A stretch of DNA of 40,871 bases, taken from the NCBI RefSeq assembly GCF_000171235.2, contig NZ_ABEA03000215.1, forward strand, positions 1-40,871, written 5' to 3'. The notes beneath the pieces were generated by a model. The model saw nothing but the letters and a program-made list of their open reading frames with translations. It did no database searches and was not told where the DNA came from. This DNA comes from Geminisphaera colitermitum TAV2. GTDB taxonomy: Bacteria; Verrucomicrobiota; Verrucomicrobiia; Opitutales; Opitutaceae. Positions 17,001 through 24,205 of this stretch are shown here, piece after piece; positions within the stretch are counted from its first letter, which is position 1; every line of letters starts with the position of its first letter. Both the position numbers and the translations under genes were made by a program.

Positions 17001-20000
17001 TCACCCTCAACGGCGCGACCACCCTCCTGACCATCAACAACGCCACCGACGCCGAAGACGCGATCACTGCAAAACTCACCGGCACCGGTGCCTTCACCAA
17101 AACCGGCGAAGGCAAAACAACCCTTGCCGCCTCGAACACCTTTACCGGCGCAACCAACATCACCCAAGGCACCCTCGAACTCGGCAACACCGGCACGCTC
17201 ACCGGCACGAGCGGCGTGAACATTTCCGCCGGAGCCGGATTCGCCATCGATAAAACATCGGGCACCCTCACCTTTGACCGCGCCCTGACCGGTGCAGGCA
17301 GCTTCACCAAAACCGGCGCGGGCATCGTCGCATTTTCCACTGCGAAAACCTACACCGGCGCGACCACGATCAACGGCGGCACTTTGGAAATCGGCACCGC
17401 CAACGCCATCGCCGCCGACTCCGCCATCTCCGTCGCTTCCGGCGCGACCCTCTCCGTCAAAAACGACCTCACGACCAAGCACGCCATTTCCGACACCGGC
17501 ACCGTTTCCATCGCATCCGGAAAAATATTTACGCTTAACATCGACGACGCCGAAACCATGGCGGCCACCCTCATTGGCGGCGGAGGCATTCTCACCAAAA
17601 ACGGCACCGGCACACTCACGCTCACCGGCAACAACACCTACACCGGCGTCACCAACATCAACACCGGCACCCTCGAACTCGCTGGCGGCACCAACAACTC
17701 GTCCAACCTGATTATCGCCGCCGACGCCGACCTGCACATCACTGCCGACAGCACAATCACCGGCAGCGTAAGCGGCAACGGCCTTGTCGCCATCGACAAC
17801 GACACACGCCTCACGATCGCCAACACCGCCGCGCAAACCATCAGTGCAAACATCACCGGGGGGGGGGGGGTATCGAAAACGACCTCTACCGCGCTCACGC
17901 TCTCCGGCACCAACGATTACAAAGGCGGCACAATCTCCGCGGGCAACATTACCGTCACTGGCGACAACACTGCCGCTGACGGCGGATGGACGCTCACGAG
18001 CGGCACAAGCACCATCAGCGGCGGCACCATCGGCCTCGCTGCCGGGAAATCCATCGATATCCAAGGCGGCACCCTCACGCTCACCAACGGTGGCACGATC
18101 AAACTCAACGCAGCGCCCACCGGTAGTATCATTTCCACTACAGGCACCTTCACGCTCGGCACGGGCGGCGGCATCATCGACACAAACGGCTTCGACACCA
18201 CCATCGACCGGATCATTGCCGGTTCCGGCTCCTTCACCAAAAACGGCGCGGGCATACTCACACTCGCAGGCAACAACACCTACACCGGCGTCACCAACAT
18301 CAACGCCGGCACGCTTGAACTCACAGGCACCAACAGATCCTCCGGCTACAACATCGACCGCGACGCCGTCCTGCGCTTCAGCACCGACACCACCGTTGCG
18401 AACGGATTCTCCGGAGGTGCCAATGGCATTGGCAGCGTTGAAATCGCAGGAGCCAACACCATCCTGACCATCGACAGGCGAACCGCGTCCACCACCACCA
18501 GTATCGACACTGCCATTACAGGCGACGGCACCCTGAAAATTCTCACACGAAACGACTGGTATGATGCGTTCAGCAGCGATCCCTATCGAACGACCACGAC
18601 ACTTACCGCGCCCACCGCTCATAAAGGCGGCACCATCGTTGCTGGTGGCACGGCACTTGTCCAACCGACCAGCGCCACACGCATTGCCCTTGTTGTCCAA
18701 GGCGACCAAAGCGCGGCGGACGGCGGATGGTTCATCAACCCTGCCCACCGCACATCCGGCGAATTCATGGGGGCCAATGTTGTCTTTGACGTTGGCAGCA
18801 AAATCGTCGTCGGTACCGACAATCCCGATACGCAGAAAATCACCCTCGGCAACGTCACCAACGGCGACTCCGGCACAAACAACACTCACGCCTCCGTCCT
18901 GCATGCCAACGGTTATGTCGATAACGGCGGCGATCTGATCCTGGGCTATTTCAGCAGAATTTATATGGCGCGTGATGCCACTGCGGCAATTGCCACGGGT
19001 GACGGATGGAACAATGGCACTGGCAGCGAAAGCATCTGGATTCAGCGCGGCAACCTGACGATCCTGAATGTCGATACACGCAGCGACGCCAGCCTCTACA
19101 CCGGCTCCGGCATCTTTTTGAAAAACGGTGCGACCTTCGATTATCGCGGCACCGAGGCCATGAAATTGGATGCGCGCGGCGCATTTAATCCCTATCTCGA
19201 TTACGGCGCCACCGGTCTCCCAAAACCGAACATGAGCCATGCCGTGTTTAATCAAGAATGGGAACGCTCGAAACTCACCCAAGCCACCTTCATGCTCGAC
19301 CAGGGTTCCACGCTGAAAACCTCGCAGGGAATCGAAATGGCCAACAGAGCCTTCATGACGATTGACGGCGGCAAAATCGTTCTCACCGCAGACGTTGACC
19401 ACCTGATATCGACCACCGGCACCGTCAAAGACATCTTCGTTGGCAGGAACGGATTTGTCGTCGATACGAACGGATTTTCCACCGCCATCGACATGTCCTT
19501 TGACTACATCGACAACGGCCAGACGAGCGGCGTGAGCTACGATCCATCGTCTCCGCGCGGCGGCAGCGGTGCCTTGACCAAACTGGGCGAAGGCACGCTC
19601 ACGCTCACCAAAAACATCGGCATGACTGCCATCGGCAAACTCGACGTTCAGGCAGGCACGCTCGAACTCAACGGCACCGACGGTTTTGCTGGCTACGTCT
19701 ATGACGCCCTGAACCCCGGCAACGCTTACGTTACGCGCATGATTACCATTGCCAAAGACGCCACCCTGCTCGTCTCCGGCGACACCAACGCCAACATCTC
19801 CAACATTTCCGGCGAGGGCCTTTTAGCCAAAACCGGCAACGGCACGCTCACACTCAACGGCAACAACACCAGCACCGGCGGCACCAAGATCAACGCGGGC
19901 ACCGTTCAAATCGATACCTACGCACGCCTCGGCTCTGGCGACCTGCACTTCACAGGCGACTCCACGCTCAAGATGACGATGACCACGCCCGGCACCTTCA

Positions 20001-20752
20001 CCAAGACGACCACCATCGACGCTGGCGTCACCGCGACCTTTGATGTTGCCAACAGAAACCAAACCCTCGCCGCGCAACTCAACGGCACCGGCACTCTCCA
20101 AAAAACCGGCACCGGCCTCCTCACGCTCAACGGACTCACCGGCACCGCTGGCATTCGCGCTTCGGCGGGTCAGGTCGTCATTGTGGATGCGAGCAACTTC
20201 ACCGGCACGCTCACCATCGACAACGCCGCGACCGCCTACGGTACCGGTCCCTATGGTGGCGACATCACGGTCAGCGGCACACTCGTCGTTGCTGCCGATG
20301 CCTTTGGCGCCACCATCGGCACCCTGCACATCGACGGGAACCTCACGCTCAACACCAACGCCACGCTCCTCTTCAATCTCGGCGACGGCACCGGCGTTAA
20401 TTACAGCCACTTGGAAGCCAGCTCCATCACCATTGCAGGCGCAACCCCGACGCTCACGCTACTGAGCAACGGCTTTGACGCCACAATGGCAGAGCGCTTC
20501 GACCTCCTATCCGGCACCCTCACCGACACGAACTTCTCGTTGATGGTAAACGACACTCTGCTCACCGCGAACAACCAAGGCACCACGATCAATCTGGGCG
20601 GCCAGAATTATTATTTGGAAAGCCTCGGCCACGGCATCTCGCTCGTGGCGGCCACGGCAATTCCGGAGCCAGCGACCATCGGCCTGTGCCTCGGTGCAAT
20701 CGCCCTAGCAGGCGTCCTCTATCGTCGCCGCCACCATCGCAAAGCAATTTAA
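14084..20752 (+). CDS. Giant beta-strand-repeat surface protein with PEP-CTERM anchor
   Basis: 2222 residues. The N-terminal signal peptide is MKTTISHLGFTLLLTFLVTQ through LGAA. The body carries about 16 autotransporter-associated beta-strand repeats of the form LTKTGAGTLTLTGNNTYTGA then TTINAGTLEL, so it should form a long right-handed beta-helix of adhesin type. The C-terminus is not a beta-barrel but a PEP-CTERM signal (AIPEPATIGLCLGAIALAGV, then YRRRHHRKAI), implying exosortase processing and surface or matrix attachment. A less repetitive part at about residues 1480-1830 includes NGTGSESIWIQRGN. A G13 run codes for residues 1259-1262 (NITGGGGVSK) in one repeat, in frame. The frame is open further upstream, but that part crosses a MITE and does not look like protein. 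Its job is probably adhesion or matrix structure. Confidence 0.9.
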   Translation: MKTTISHLGFTLLLTFLVTQLGAAPDTTLTNPITWSGGAGTSLWATGTNWSPSNTTWNATTNVLFDDTDAALNGKAIALGATRTIGSLEITSMADAFSITGNTLTLSSAGGSKLILSGAANVTIGSALTMGTDMEVNVGADAGDLTIAGNITGSSRKLTKIGDGTLILAGTNSYSGGTTLESGLLRLTGTHSGAGNVIINGGTYKLEGTYSGAGNFTLNTGGAYELAGNHTGGGTFTLADGTKINVTDDSTFAAATTGAGTIDINAGKTLSLSGSGKTIATAITGDGNLAKTGTGAVTLTGANTYTGTTTVEAGTLAMTNFAPINTSSSVTVNSGGTLSFTDNTTLDRSIYGTGSIAIANAKTLTLANANISDDITINPGITGGNTSTIVSKTGAGEVILAGQSTYAGNTNVTAGKLTLAAGSSNKSGTINISNGAELYIAGDASIGGNVTGAGAFNILDGSELTINNASNITFGKTIDGVDVSLLKTGAGNLTLNTSNTYTGDTTIRAGTLTLTNITNIANPDRIRLEGGILSLNVASGTLTRENAFLAGENGTIAGGLTKTGAGTLVLLADESYTGATTLSGGILEIRGTSQSSSISVASGTTLRLYDTNQLYGGITGTGSVQFINASDTLTFNTIAADSTQSAALDAAIKHIIKTGEKKLTFSTPLTNIQTFTLDQGTLTLSSTIPAGLQSITINDGLFQLSNAINDTYTINLNGGTLESLNGGTINQVLSGAGGLKMNKSAGTLTLNNVNTYTGATDVTSGTLVVTKENGISADSAINVAGTLTLQKSLTTNQAITGSGIVNITNAADTLTINNADNASSAVRIAGAGSLTKRDAGTLILSGAHSYTGATRVEDGLLELLSATGTNTAALTTSSIDVSSGATIRINKGTGSSNVAQAITGAGNFEKNGTGTIVFTNAKTYTGATTVAAGTLQLDTENAITADSALTVAGTLTLNKNLQTNQGIAGAGTVTLNGATTLLTINNATDAEDAITAKLTGTGAFTKTGEGKTTLAASNTFTGATNITQGTLELGNTGTLTGTSGVNISAGAGFAIDKTSGTLTFDRALTGAGSFTKTGAGIVAFSTAKTYTGATTINGGTLEIGTANAIAADSAISVASGATLSVKNDLTTKHAISDTGTVSIASGKIFTLNIDDAETMAATLIGGGGILTKNGTGTLTLTGNNTYTGVTNINTGTLELAGGTNNSSNLIIAADADLHITADSTITGSVSGNGLVAIDNDTRLTIANTAAQTISANITGGGGVSKTTSTALTLSGTNDYKGGTISAGNITVTGDNTAADGGWTLTSGTSTISGGTIGLAAGKSIDIQGGTLTLTNGGTIKLNAAPTGSIISTTGTFTLGTGGGIIDTNGFDTTIDRIIAGSGSFTKNGAGILTLAGNNTYTGVTNINAGTLELTGTNRSSGYNIDRDAVLRFSTDTTVANGFSGGANGIGSVEIAGANTILTIDRRTASTTTSIDTAITGDGTLKILTRNDWYDAFSSDPYRTTTTLTAPTAHKGGTIVAGGTALVQPTSATRIALVVQGDQSAADGGWFINPAHRTSGEFMGANVVFDVGSKIVVGTDNPDTQKITLGNVTNGDSGTNNTHASVLHANGYVDNGGDLILGYFSRIYMARDATAAIATGDGWNNGTGSESIWIQRGNLTILNVDTRSDASLYTGSGIFLKNGATFDYRGTEAMKLDARGAFNPYLDYGATGLPKPNMSHAVFNQEWERSKLTQATFMLDQGSTLKTSQGIEMANRAFMTIDGGKIVLTADVDHLISTTGTVKDIFVGRNGFVVDTNGFSTAIDMSFDYIDNGQTSGVSYDPSSPRGGSGALTKLGEGTLTLTKNIGMTAIGKLDVQAGTLELNGTDGFAGYVYDALNPGNAYVTRMITIAKDATLLVSGDTNANISNISGEGLLAKTGNGTLTLNGNNTSTGGTKINAGTVQIDTYARLGSGDLHFTGDSTLKMTMTTPGTFTKTTTIDAGVTATFDVANRNQTLAAQLNGTGTLQKTGTGLLTLNGLTGTAGIRASAGQVVIVDASNFTGTLTIDNAATAYGTGPYGGDITVSGTLVVAADAFGATIGTLHIDGNLTLNTNATLLFNLGDGTGVNYSHLEASSITIAGATPTLTLLSNGFDATMAERFDLLSGTLTDTNFSLMVNDTLLTANNQGTTINLGGQNYYLESLGHGISLVAATAIPEPATIGLCLGAIALAGVLYRRRHHRKAI
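17858..17870 (+). repeat. G13 homopolymer in the giant surface protein
   Basis: Thirteen G with no adenine after it, unlike most other runs. It encodes GGGG inside a repeat that normally reads GAGT or GTGT. A slip here would truncate the protein to about 57 percent of its length and remove the PEP-CTERM anchor. Confidence 0.9.
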
Positions 20753-20777
20753 AGAAATCTCTAGCCATCACCAACCT

Positions 20778-20953
20778 GGTAGGGAGGCCTCTCCGAGGCC
20801 TCCGAAACCACGCTCCAAGCACCTACGAGTTTCGCATTCTCACACTACGCACGGCGGAGGCCTCGGACGGAGCGCAGCAGCGCGCAGATGGCATCGCCGA
20901 AGGCGATGGCCCGAAGGGCTGCCCTCGGCAGAGGGCACAAAGGCCTCCCTACC
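20778..20953 (+). repeat. GGTAGGGAGGCC element, 176-bp copy, direct orientation
   Basis: Begins GGTAGGGAGGCCTCTCCGAG and ends GGCCTCCCTACC. It is roughly 90 percent identical by eye to the reverse complement of 23109-23284, which has the same length. Inside are palindromic pieces (CATCGCCGAAGGCGATG). It lies between the giant surface protein and ABC exporter subunit 1. Confidence 0.88.
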
Positions 20954-20994
20954 GTTAAAGCCAACGGCTACATCTCAAATTGAAATTCCCTAAA

Positions 20995-21123
20995 GTGGCG
21001 CGGGCGTCCCGCCCGCTGTAGGGGCGTCGCTTGCGACGCCCGTGCCAAGCCGGTCGAGGCAACAAATCACATGCGCGGGCTTCGCAAGCGAAGCCCCTAC
21101 CATGGCGCAGGCGTCCCGCCCGC
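20995..21123. repeat. GGCGCGGGCGTCCCGCC element, second copy
   Basis: Contains GTGGCGCGGGCGTCCCGCC at its left end and GTAGGGGCGTCGCTTGCGAC paired with a GCTTCGCAAGCGAAGCCCC arm. It is related to 6485-6681. With the preceding element it fills the 447-base spacer, and no gene is visible there. Confidence 0.78.
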
Positions 21124-21180
21124 CAATCGATGAATGGAAAGGAAAAAGCCGTGAAGAATACCTTCACTCGTTAGCCCCCT

Positions 21181-21197
21181 CCCCCCCCCCCCCCCCC
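21181..21197 (+). repeat. C17 homopolymer beside the ABC subunit 1 stop codon
   Basis: CCCCCT followed by seventeen C, ending 2 bases outside the stop codon of the gene at 21200-23059. Noncoding. Confidence 0.9.
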
Positions 21198-21199
21198 GC

Positions 21200-23059
21200 C
21201 TACGAACGCAAGACCTCTTCTTCGCGTTCGCGGCGGAACTGGCTGGTGTAGAGTTCGTGGTAGTGACCGCGCTGTGACAACAATTCGGCATGCGTACCGC
21301 TTTCCTCGATACGCCCCTTGCCAATGACCAAAATGCGATCGGCGTTGCGAATCGTGCTCAGACGATGCGCAATCACGAAACTGATGCGGCCACGAAAAAC
21401 GGTCTCAAGGCCGCGCTGGATAAGCTGCTCGGTCTCGGTGTCGATCGAGGACGTGGCCTCGTCCATCACGAAAATTTGCGGGTCGGCCAGCAAGGCGCGG
21501 GCAAAGGATACGAGTTGCTTCTGACCGGTCGAAAGGCGGTTGCCGTTTTCGCCCACCCCGGTGCCGTATCCGTTTTCTAATTGCATGATGAAGTCGTGCG
21601 CGTTGACGAGACGGGCGGCGGATTCGACTTCGGCGTCCGTGGCGTCAAGGCGGCCGTAGCGGATGTTTTCACGGACGCTGCCCTTGAAGAGATGCGGAGC
21701 CTGCAACACGATGCCGAGTTGCGACTGGAACCAGCGCAACGAACGTTCCCGGTAGTCCACGCCGTTGATGAGAATGGAGCCGGAAACGGGTTCGTAGAAC
21801 CGGCACACGAGCGAGACGATGGTGCTCTTGCCCCCGCCGGAGGGTCCGACGAGCGCGATGGTTTCGCCGGCACGCACGGTGAGGTTGAAGTTTTCCAGGA
21901 CAACGGAACCGGTTTCATAACGGAAGGTGACGTTGCGAAACTCCACCGTGTCGATGCGGTCGGGAAGGCCATCCGCCGCCGCGCCCGGTTCCCTCTCCGT
22001 TTCAGTTTTCAGTTCTTCAGCCTTCAACCGTTCAAGGACAGCGGGGCTGTCCTTGATCCTGGGCTCGGTGGCGAGCAGACCCATGACGCGTTCACCGGCG
22101 GCCTGGGCGGATTGCATTTCGGCAAGGATGCGCGCCATCTGGTTGATGGGATGGAAAAACTGGCCGGTGAACTGGATGAAGGCCACGAGCGTGCCAAGCG
22201 TGAGAACGTCGTTAAGCACGAGCCAGCCACCACGCCAGAGAGCGAGTCCGCCGGCGAGGGAGCCAATGGTCATGACGACGGGAAAGTAGAGCGAACTCTG
22301 GCGGGCGTTACGCACGGAGGCGTCGAACATGCCTGCGGAGAGTTCCTCGAATTCGGCGAGGTTTTGCTTTTCGCGGACGAGGGTTTTGGTGGTGCGCACG
22401 CCTTGGATCGACTCGTTGTAGCCGGCGGTGATGCGGGAGTTGTATTTCCGGATTTCGCGGGCGGAGAGGAGCATTCGTTTCTGAAACCACAGGGAGACGG
22501 CGATGAGCGGCGGGAGGACGGCGAGGACGATGAGCGCGAGACGCCAGTTCATCCAGAGGAGGCTGGCGGCGATCATGCTCACGAAGATGAGGCCCCACAC
22601 GATGTCGAGCGTACCCCAGGCGATGATGCGCGCGAGACGGTCGCAGTCGCTGGTGAGGCGCGAGATGAGCCAGCCGACGGGGCGCGTGTCGTAGTAGGCA
22701 AATTCAAGCTCTTGCAGACGCTGGAATCCGTCGCGGCGGATGTCGTGCGCGAGACGGTTGGAGAGGTTGCCAGCCATCTCGATGAAGGTCCACACGCAGA
22801 CGCAGAGGGTGAGCGTGAGTCCGAGAAAAACAGCGGCGTAGTGGAAAAATGGAGCATCGGCTCCGTGCGCGGCGACGCCGTCGATGACCCAACGGGTGAC
22901 GTGGCCGAGTCCAGTCTCGGCGGCGGCAATGATGACGGCGGTGACAAGAAGCGGCACGAGGTAGCGTGGCATGCCGAGGGCGCGCTTGAAGAGTTTGAGC
23001 CAGAGGCCGGCGTCGAGCCGGGACTTGAATTCGTCCTCCTGATGTGAGTGGTCGGGCAT
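21200..23059 (-). CDS. Heterodimeric ABC exporter, subunit with catalytic glutamate
   Basis: 619-residue half-transporter: six-helix exporter membrane domain (about residues 25-330) fused to an ATPase domain. Walker A is GPSGGGKST near residue 400 and Walker B is IFVMDEATSS with the catalytic Glu. The signature is LSTGQ instead of LSGGQ. Together with the partner (Asp in place of the Walker B Glu, canonical LSGGQ) this is the pattern of heterodimeric multidrug-type exporters such as YheH/YheI and TM287/TM288. The linker between domains (about 330-360, AEELKTETEREPGAAADGL) is lengthened by a GAAAACTGAA-type repeat. The start at 23059 (MPDHSHQEDE) is chosen because further upstream the frame crosses a repeat element. 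The substrate is unknown (drug, lipid or peptide). Confidence 0.92.
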   Translation of the reverse strand: MPDHSHQEDEFKSRLDAGLWLKLFKRALGMPRYLVPLLVTAVIIAAAETGLGHVTRWVIDGVAAHGADAPFFHYAAVFLGLTLTLCVCVWTFIEMAGNLSNRLAHDIRRDGFQRLQELEFAYYDTRPVGWLISRLTSDCDRLARIIAWGTLDIVWGLIFVSMIAASLLWMNWRLALIVLAVLPPLIAVSLWFQKRMLLSAREIRKYNSRITAGYNESIQGVRTTKTLVREKQNLAEFEELSAGMFDASVRNARQSSLYFPVVMTIGSLAGGLALWRGGWLVLNDVLTLGTLVAFIQFTGQFFHPINQMARILAEMQSAQAAGERVMGLLATEPRIKDSPAVLERLKAEELKTETEREPGAAADGLPDRIDTVEFRNVTFRYETGSVVLENFNLTVRAGETIALVGPSGGGKSTIVSLVCRFYEPVSGSILINGVDYRERSLRWFQSQLGIVLQAPHLFKGSVRENIRYGRLDATDAEVESAARLVNAHDFIMQLENGYGTGVGENGNRLSTGQKQLVSFARALLADPQIFVMDEATSSIDTETEQLIQRGLETVFRGRISFVIAHRLSTIRNADRILVIGKGRIEESGTHAELLSQRGHYHELYTSQFRREREEEVLRS

Positions 23060-23070
23060 GGGAGAGGAAA

Positions 23071-23323
23071 TTAGAGCGTTTTCAGTTGAATTGTGTCCGT
23101 TGTCTTGCGGTAGGGAGGCCTTTGTGCCCTCTGCCGAGGGCAGCCCTTCGGGCCATCGCCTTCGGCGATGCCATCTCCGCGCTGCTGCGCTCCGTCCGAG
23201 GCCTCCGTTGTGCGTGGTGAGAGGATGCAAAACTCATAGGTGGTTGGAGCGTGATTTCGGAGGCCTCGGAGAGGCCTCCCTACCAGGTATCAAATGGCTA
23301 CAGTTTAAATGAAACGGCTCTAG
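23071..23323. repeat. GGTAGGGAGGCC element, long copy, inverted orientation
   Basis: The core 23109-23284 is 176 bp long and matches 20778-20953 in reverse complement. The outer ends TTAGAGCGTTTT (23071-23082) and GAAACGGCTCTA (23311-23322) are inverted and match the ends of the copy at 490-616, so these probably mark the true element borders. It occupies the 267-base spacer between the two exporter subunits. Confidence 0.88.
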
Positions 23324-23326
23324 GAA

Positions 23327-24205
23327 TTAAGAAAGGACGGCTTCGCTGTCGTTTTGGATTTGCCAGAGGCGGCGGTAGAGTCCGTCGCGGCCAACAAGGT
23401 CGGCATGCGTGCCGGTTTGGATGATGCGGCCGTGGTCAAGGACAAGCACGCGGTCGGCATGGGCGAGCGTGGAGAGGCGGTGCGCGATGACGAGCGTGGT
23501 GGCGCGTCCATGACGCTGGCGGAGGGCGTCGATGATGAGTGTTTCGGTCTCGCCATCGACGGCGCTGAGGGCGTCGTCGAGGAGGAGGAGCGGAGGGCGT
23601 TTGAGGAGGGCGCGGGCAATGGCCATGCGCTGGCGTTGTCCGCCTGAGAGCGTAATGCCGCGCTCGCCGATAAGGGTGTCGTAACCCTTCTCGAAGCTGG
23701 TAATTGATTCATGGATACGGGCGGCGCGCGCGGCGTCCTCGATCTCATTCTGCGGGGCGTCGTGGCGGGCGAGCCGAAGGTTGTCGCGCAGGGTCCTGGC
23801 GTAGAGAAAGGGTTCCTGCATGACGACGCCGGTATGGGCGCGGATTTCCTTGCGCGGGATGGTGCGGAGTTCGCGTCCGTGTCCGTCCCCGGCAGGAAAT
23901 TGGTTCGTCGTGGATGATTGGATGCGGATGCTGGCGGGCGCGTCGTAATCGTAGAGGCGCAGGAGCAGGTGCATGAGCGTGCTTTTGCCGGAACCGGAGG
24001 GACCGATGATGGCGAGCGTCTCGCCTGGAGCGACGTCGAAGGAAATGTCGTCAAGCGCGGGACGCGACATGCCGGGGTGGGTGAAGGTAAGGTTGCGGAC
24101 AGAGATGCCCCAGCAGCCGGTGGCGGGCGGGGTGGGAGGTGTGGGAATGGCGGGAGGGGGGGGGGGGGGAGGCGGGGGACGCGCTGAAGCGCGTGGGACA
24201 AAGCG
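23327..24205 (-). CDS. ABC exporter subunit 2, ATPase half (separated from its membrane half by a frameshift)
   Basis: Nucleotide-binding domain with Walker A GPSGSGKST, canonical signature LSGGQRQRMAIARAL and Walker B LLLLDDALSAVD. Asp replaces the catalytic Glu, as in YheI, BmrC and TM287, marking the degenerate-site subunit of a heterodimer. H-loop is VIAHRLST. There is no plausible start or membrane domain in this frame: the upstream frame is only the shadow of the membrane domain. The membrane half is encoded in the neighbouring frame, and the two meet at the G14 run at 24156-24169. One base fewer (G13) would fuse them into a normal half-transporter of roughly 645 residues. The left border given here is approximate. 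Confidence 0.85.
   Translation of the reverse strand, partial: RFVPRASARPPPPPPPPPAIPTPPTPPATGCWGISVRNLTFTHPGMSRPALDDISFDVAPGETLAIIGPSGSGKSTLMHLLLRLYDYDAPASIRIQSSTTNQFPAGDGHGRELRTIPRKEIRAHTGVVMQEPFLYARTLRDNLRLARHDAPQNEIEDAARAARIHESITSFEKGYDTLIGERGITLSGGQRQRMAIARALLKRPPLLLLDDALSAVDGETETLIIDALRQRHGRATTLVIAHRLSTLAHADRVLVLDHGRIIQTGTHADLVGRDGLYRRLWQIQNDSEAVLS

Noticed and set aside
14600-18320. Regularly repeated DNA, considered as a CRISPR array
   Set aside because: Repeats are degenerate, in frame and encode the beta-strand repeat; there are no identical repeats with unique spacers and no cas genes.
16373-19402. Long open frame (1009 codons) on the minus strand inside the giant surface protein gene
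   Set aside because: It is an antisense shadow of the Thr/Gly-rich repeats and GC-skewed codons; it has no signal, domain or start context of its own.
21581-23047. Open frame of 488 codons antisense to ABC subunit 1
   Set aside because: Shadow of a well-supported exporter gene; it resembles no protein family.
23071-23323. Element between exporter genes considered as a structured RNA or riboswitch
   Set aside because: Related copies occur at unrelated loci in both orientations, so it is a dispersed repeat rather than a cis-regulator of the exporter.
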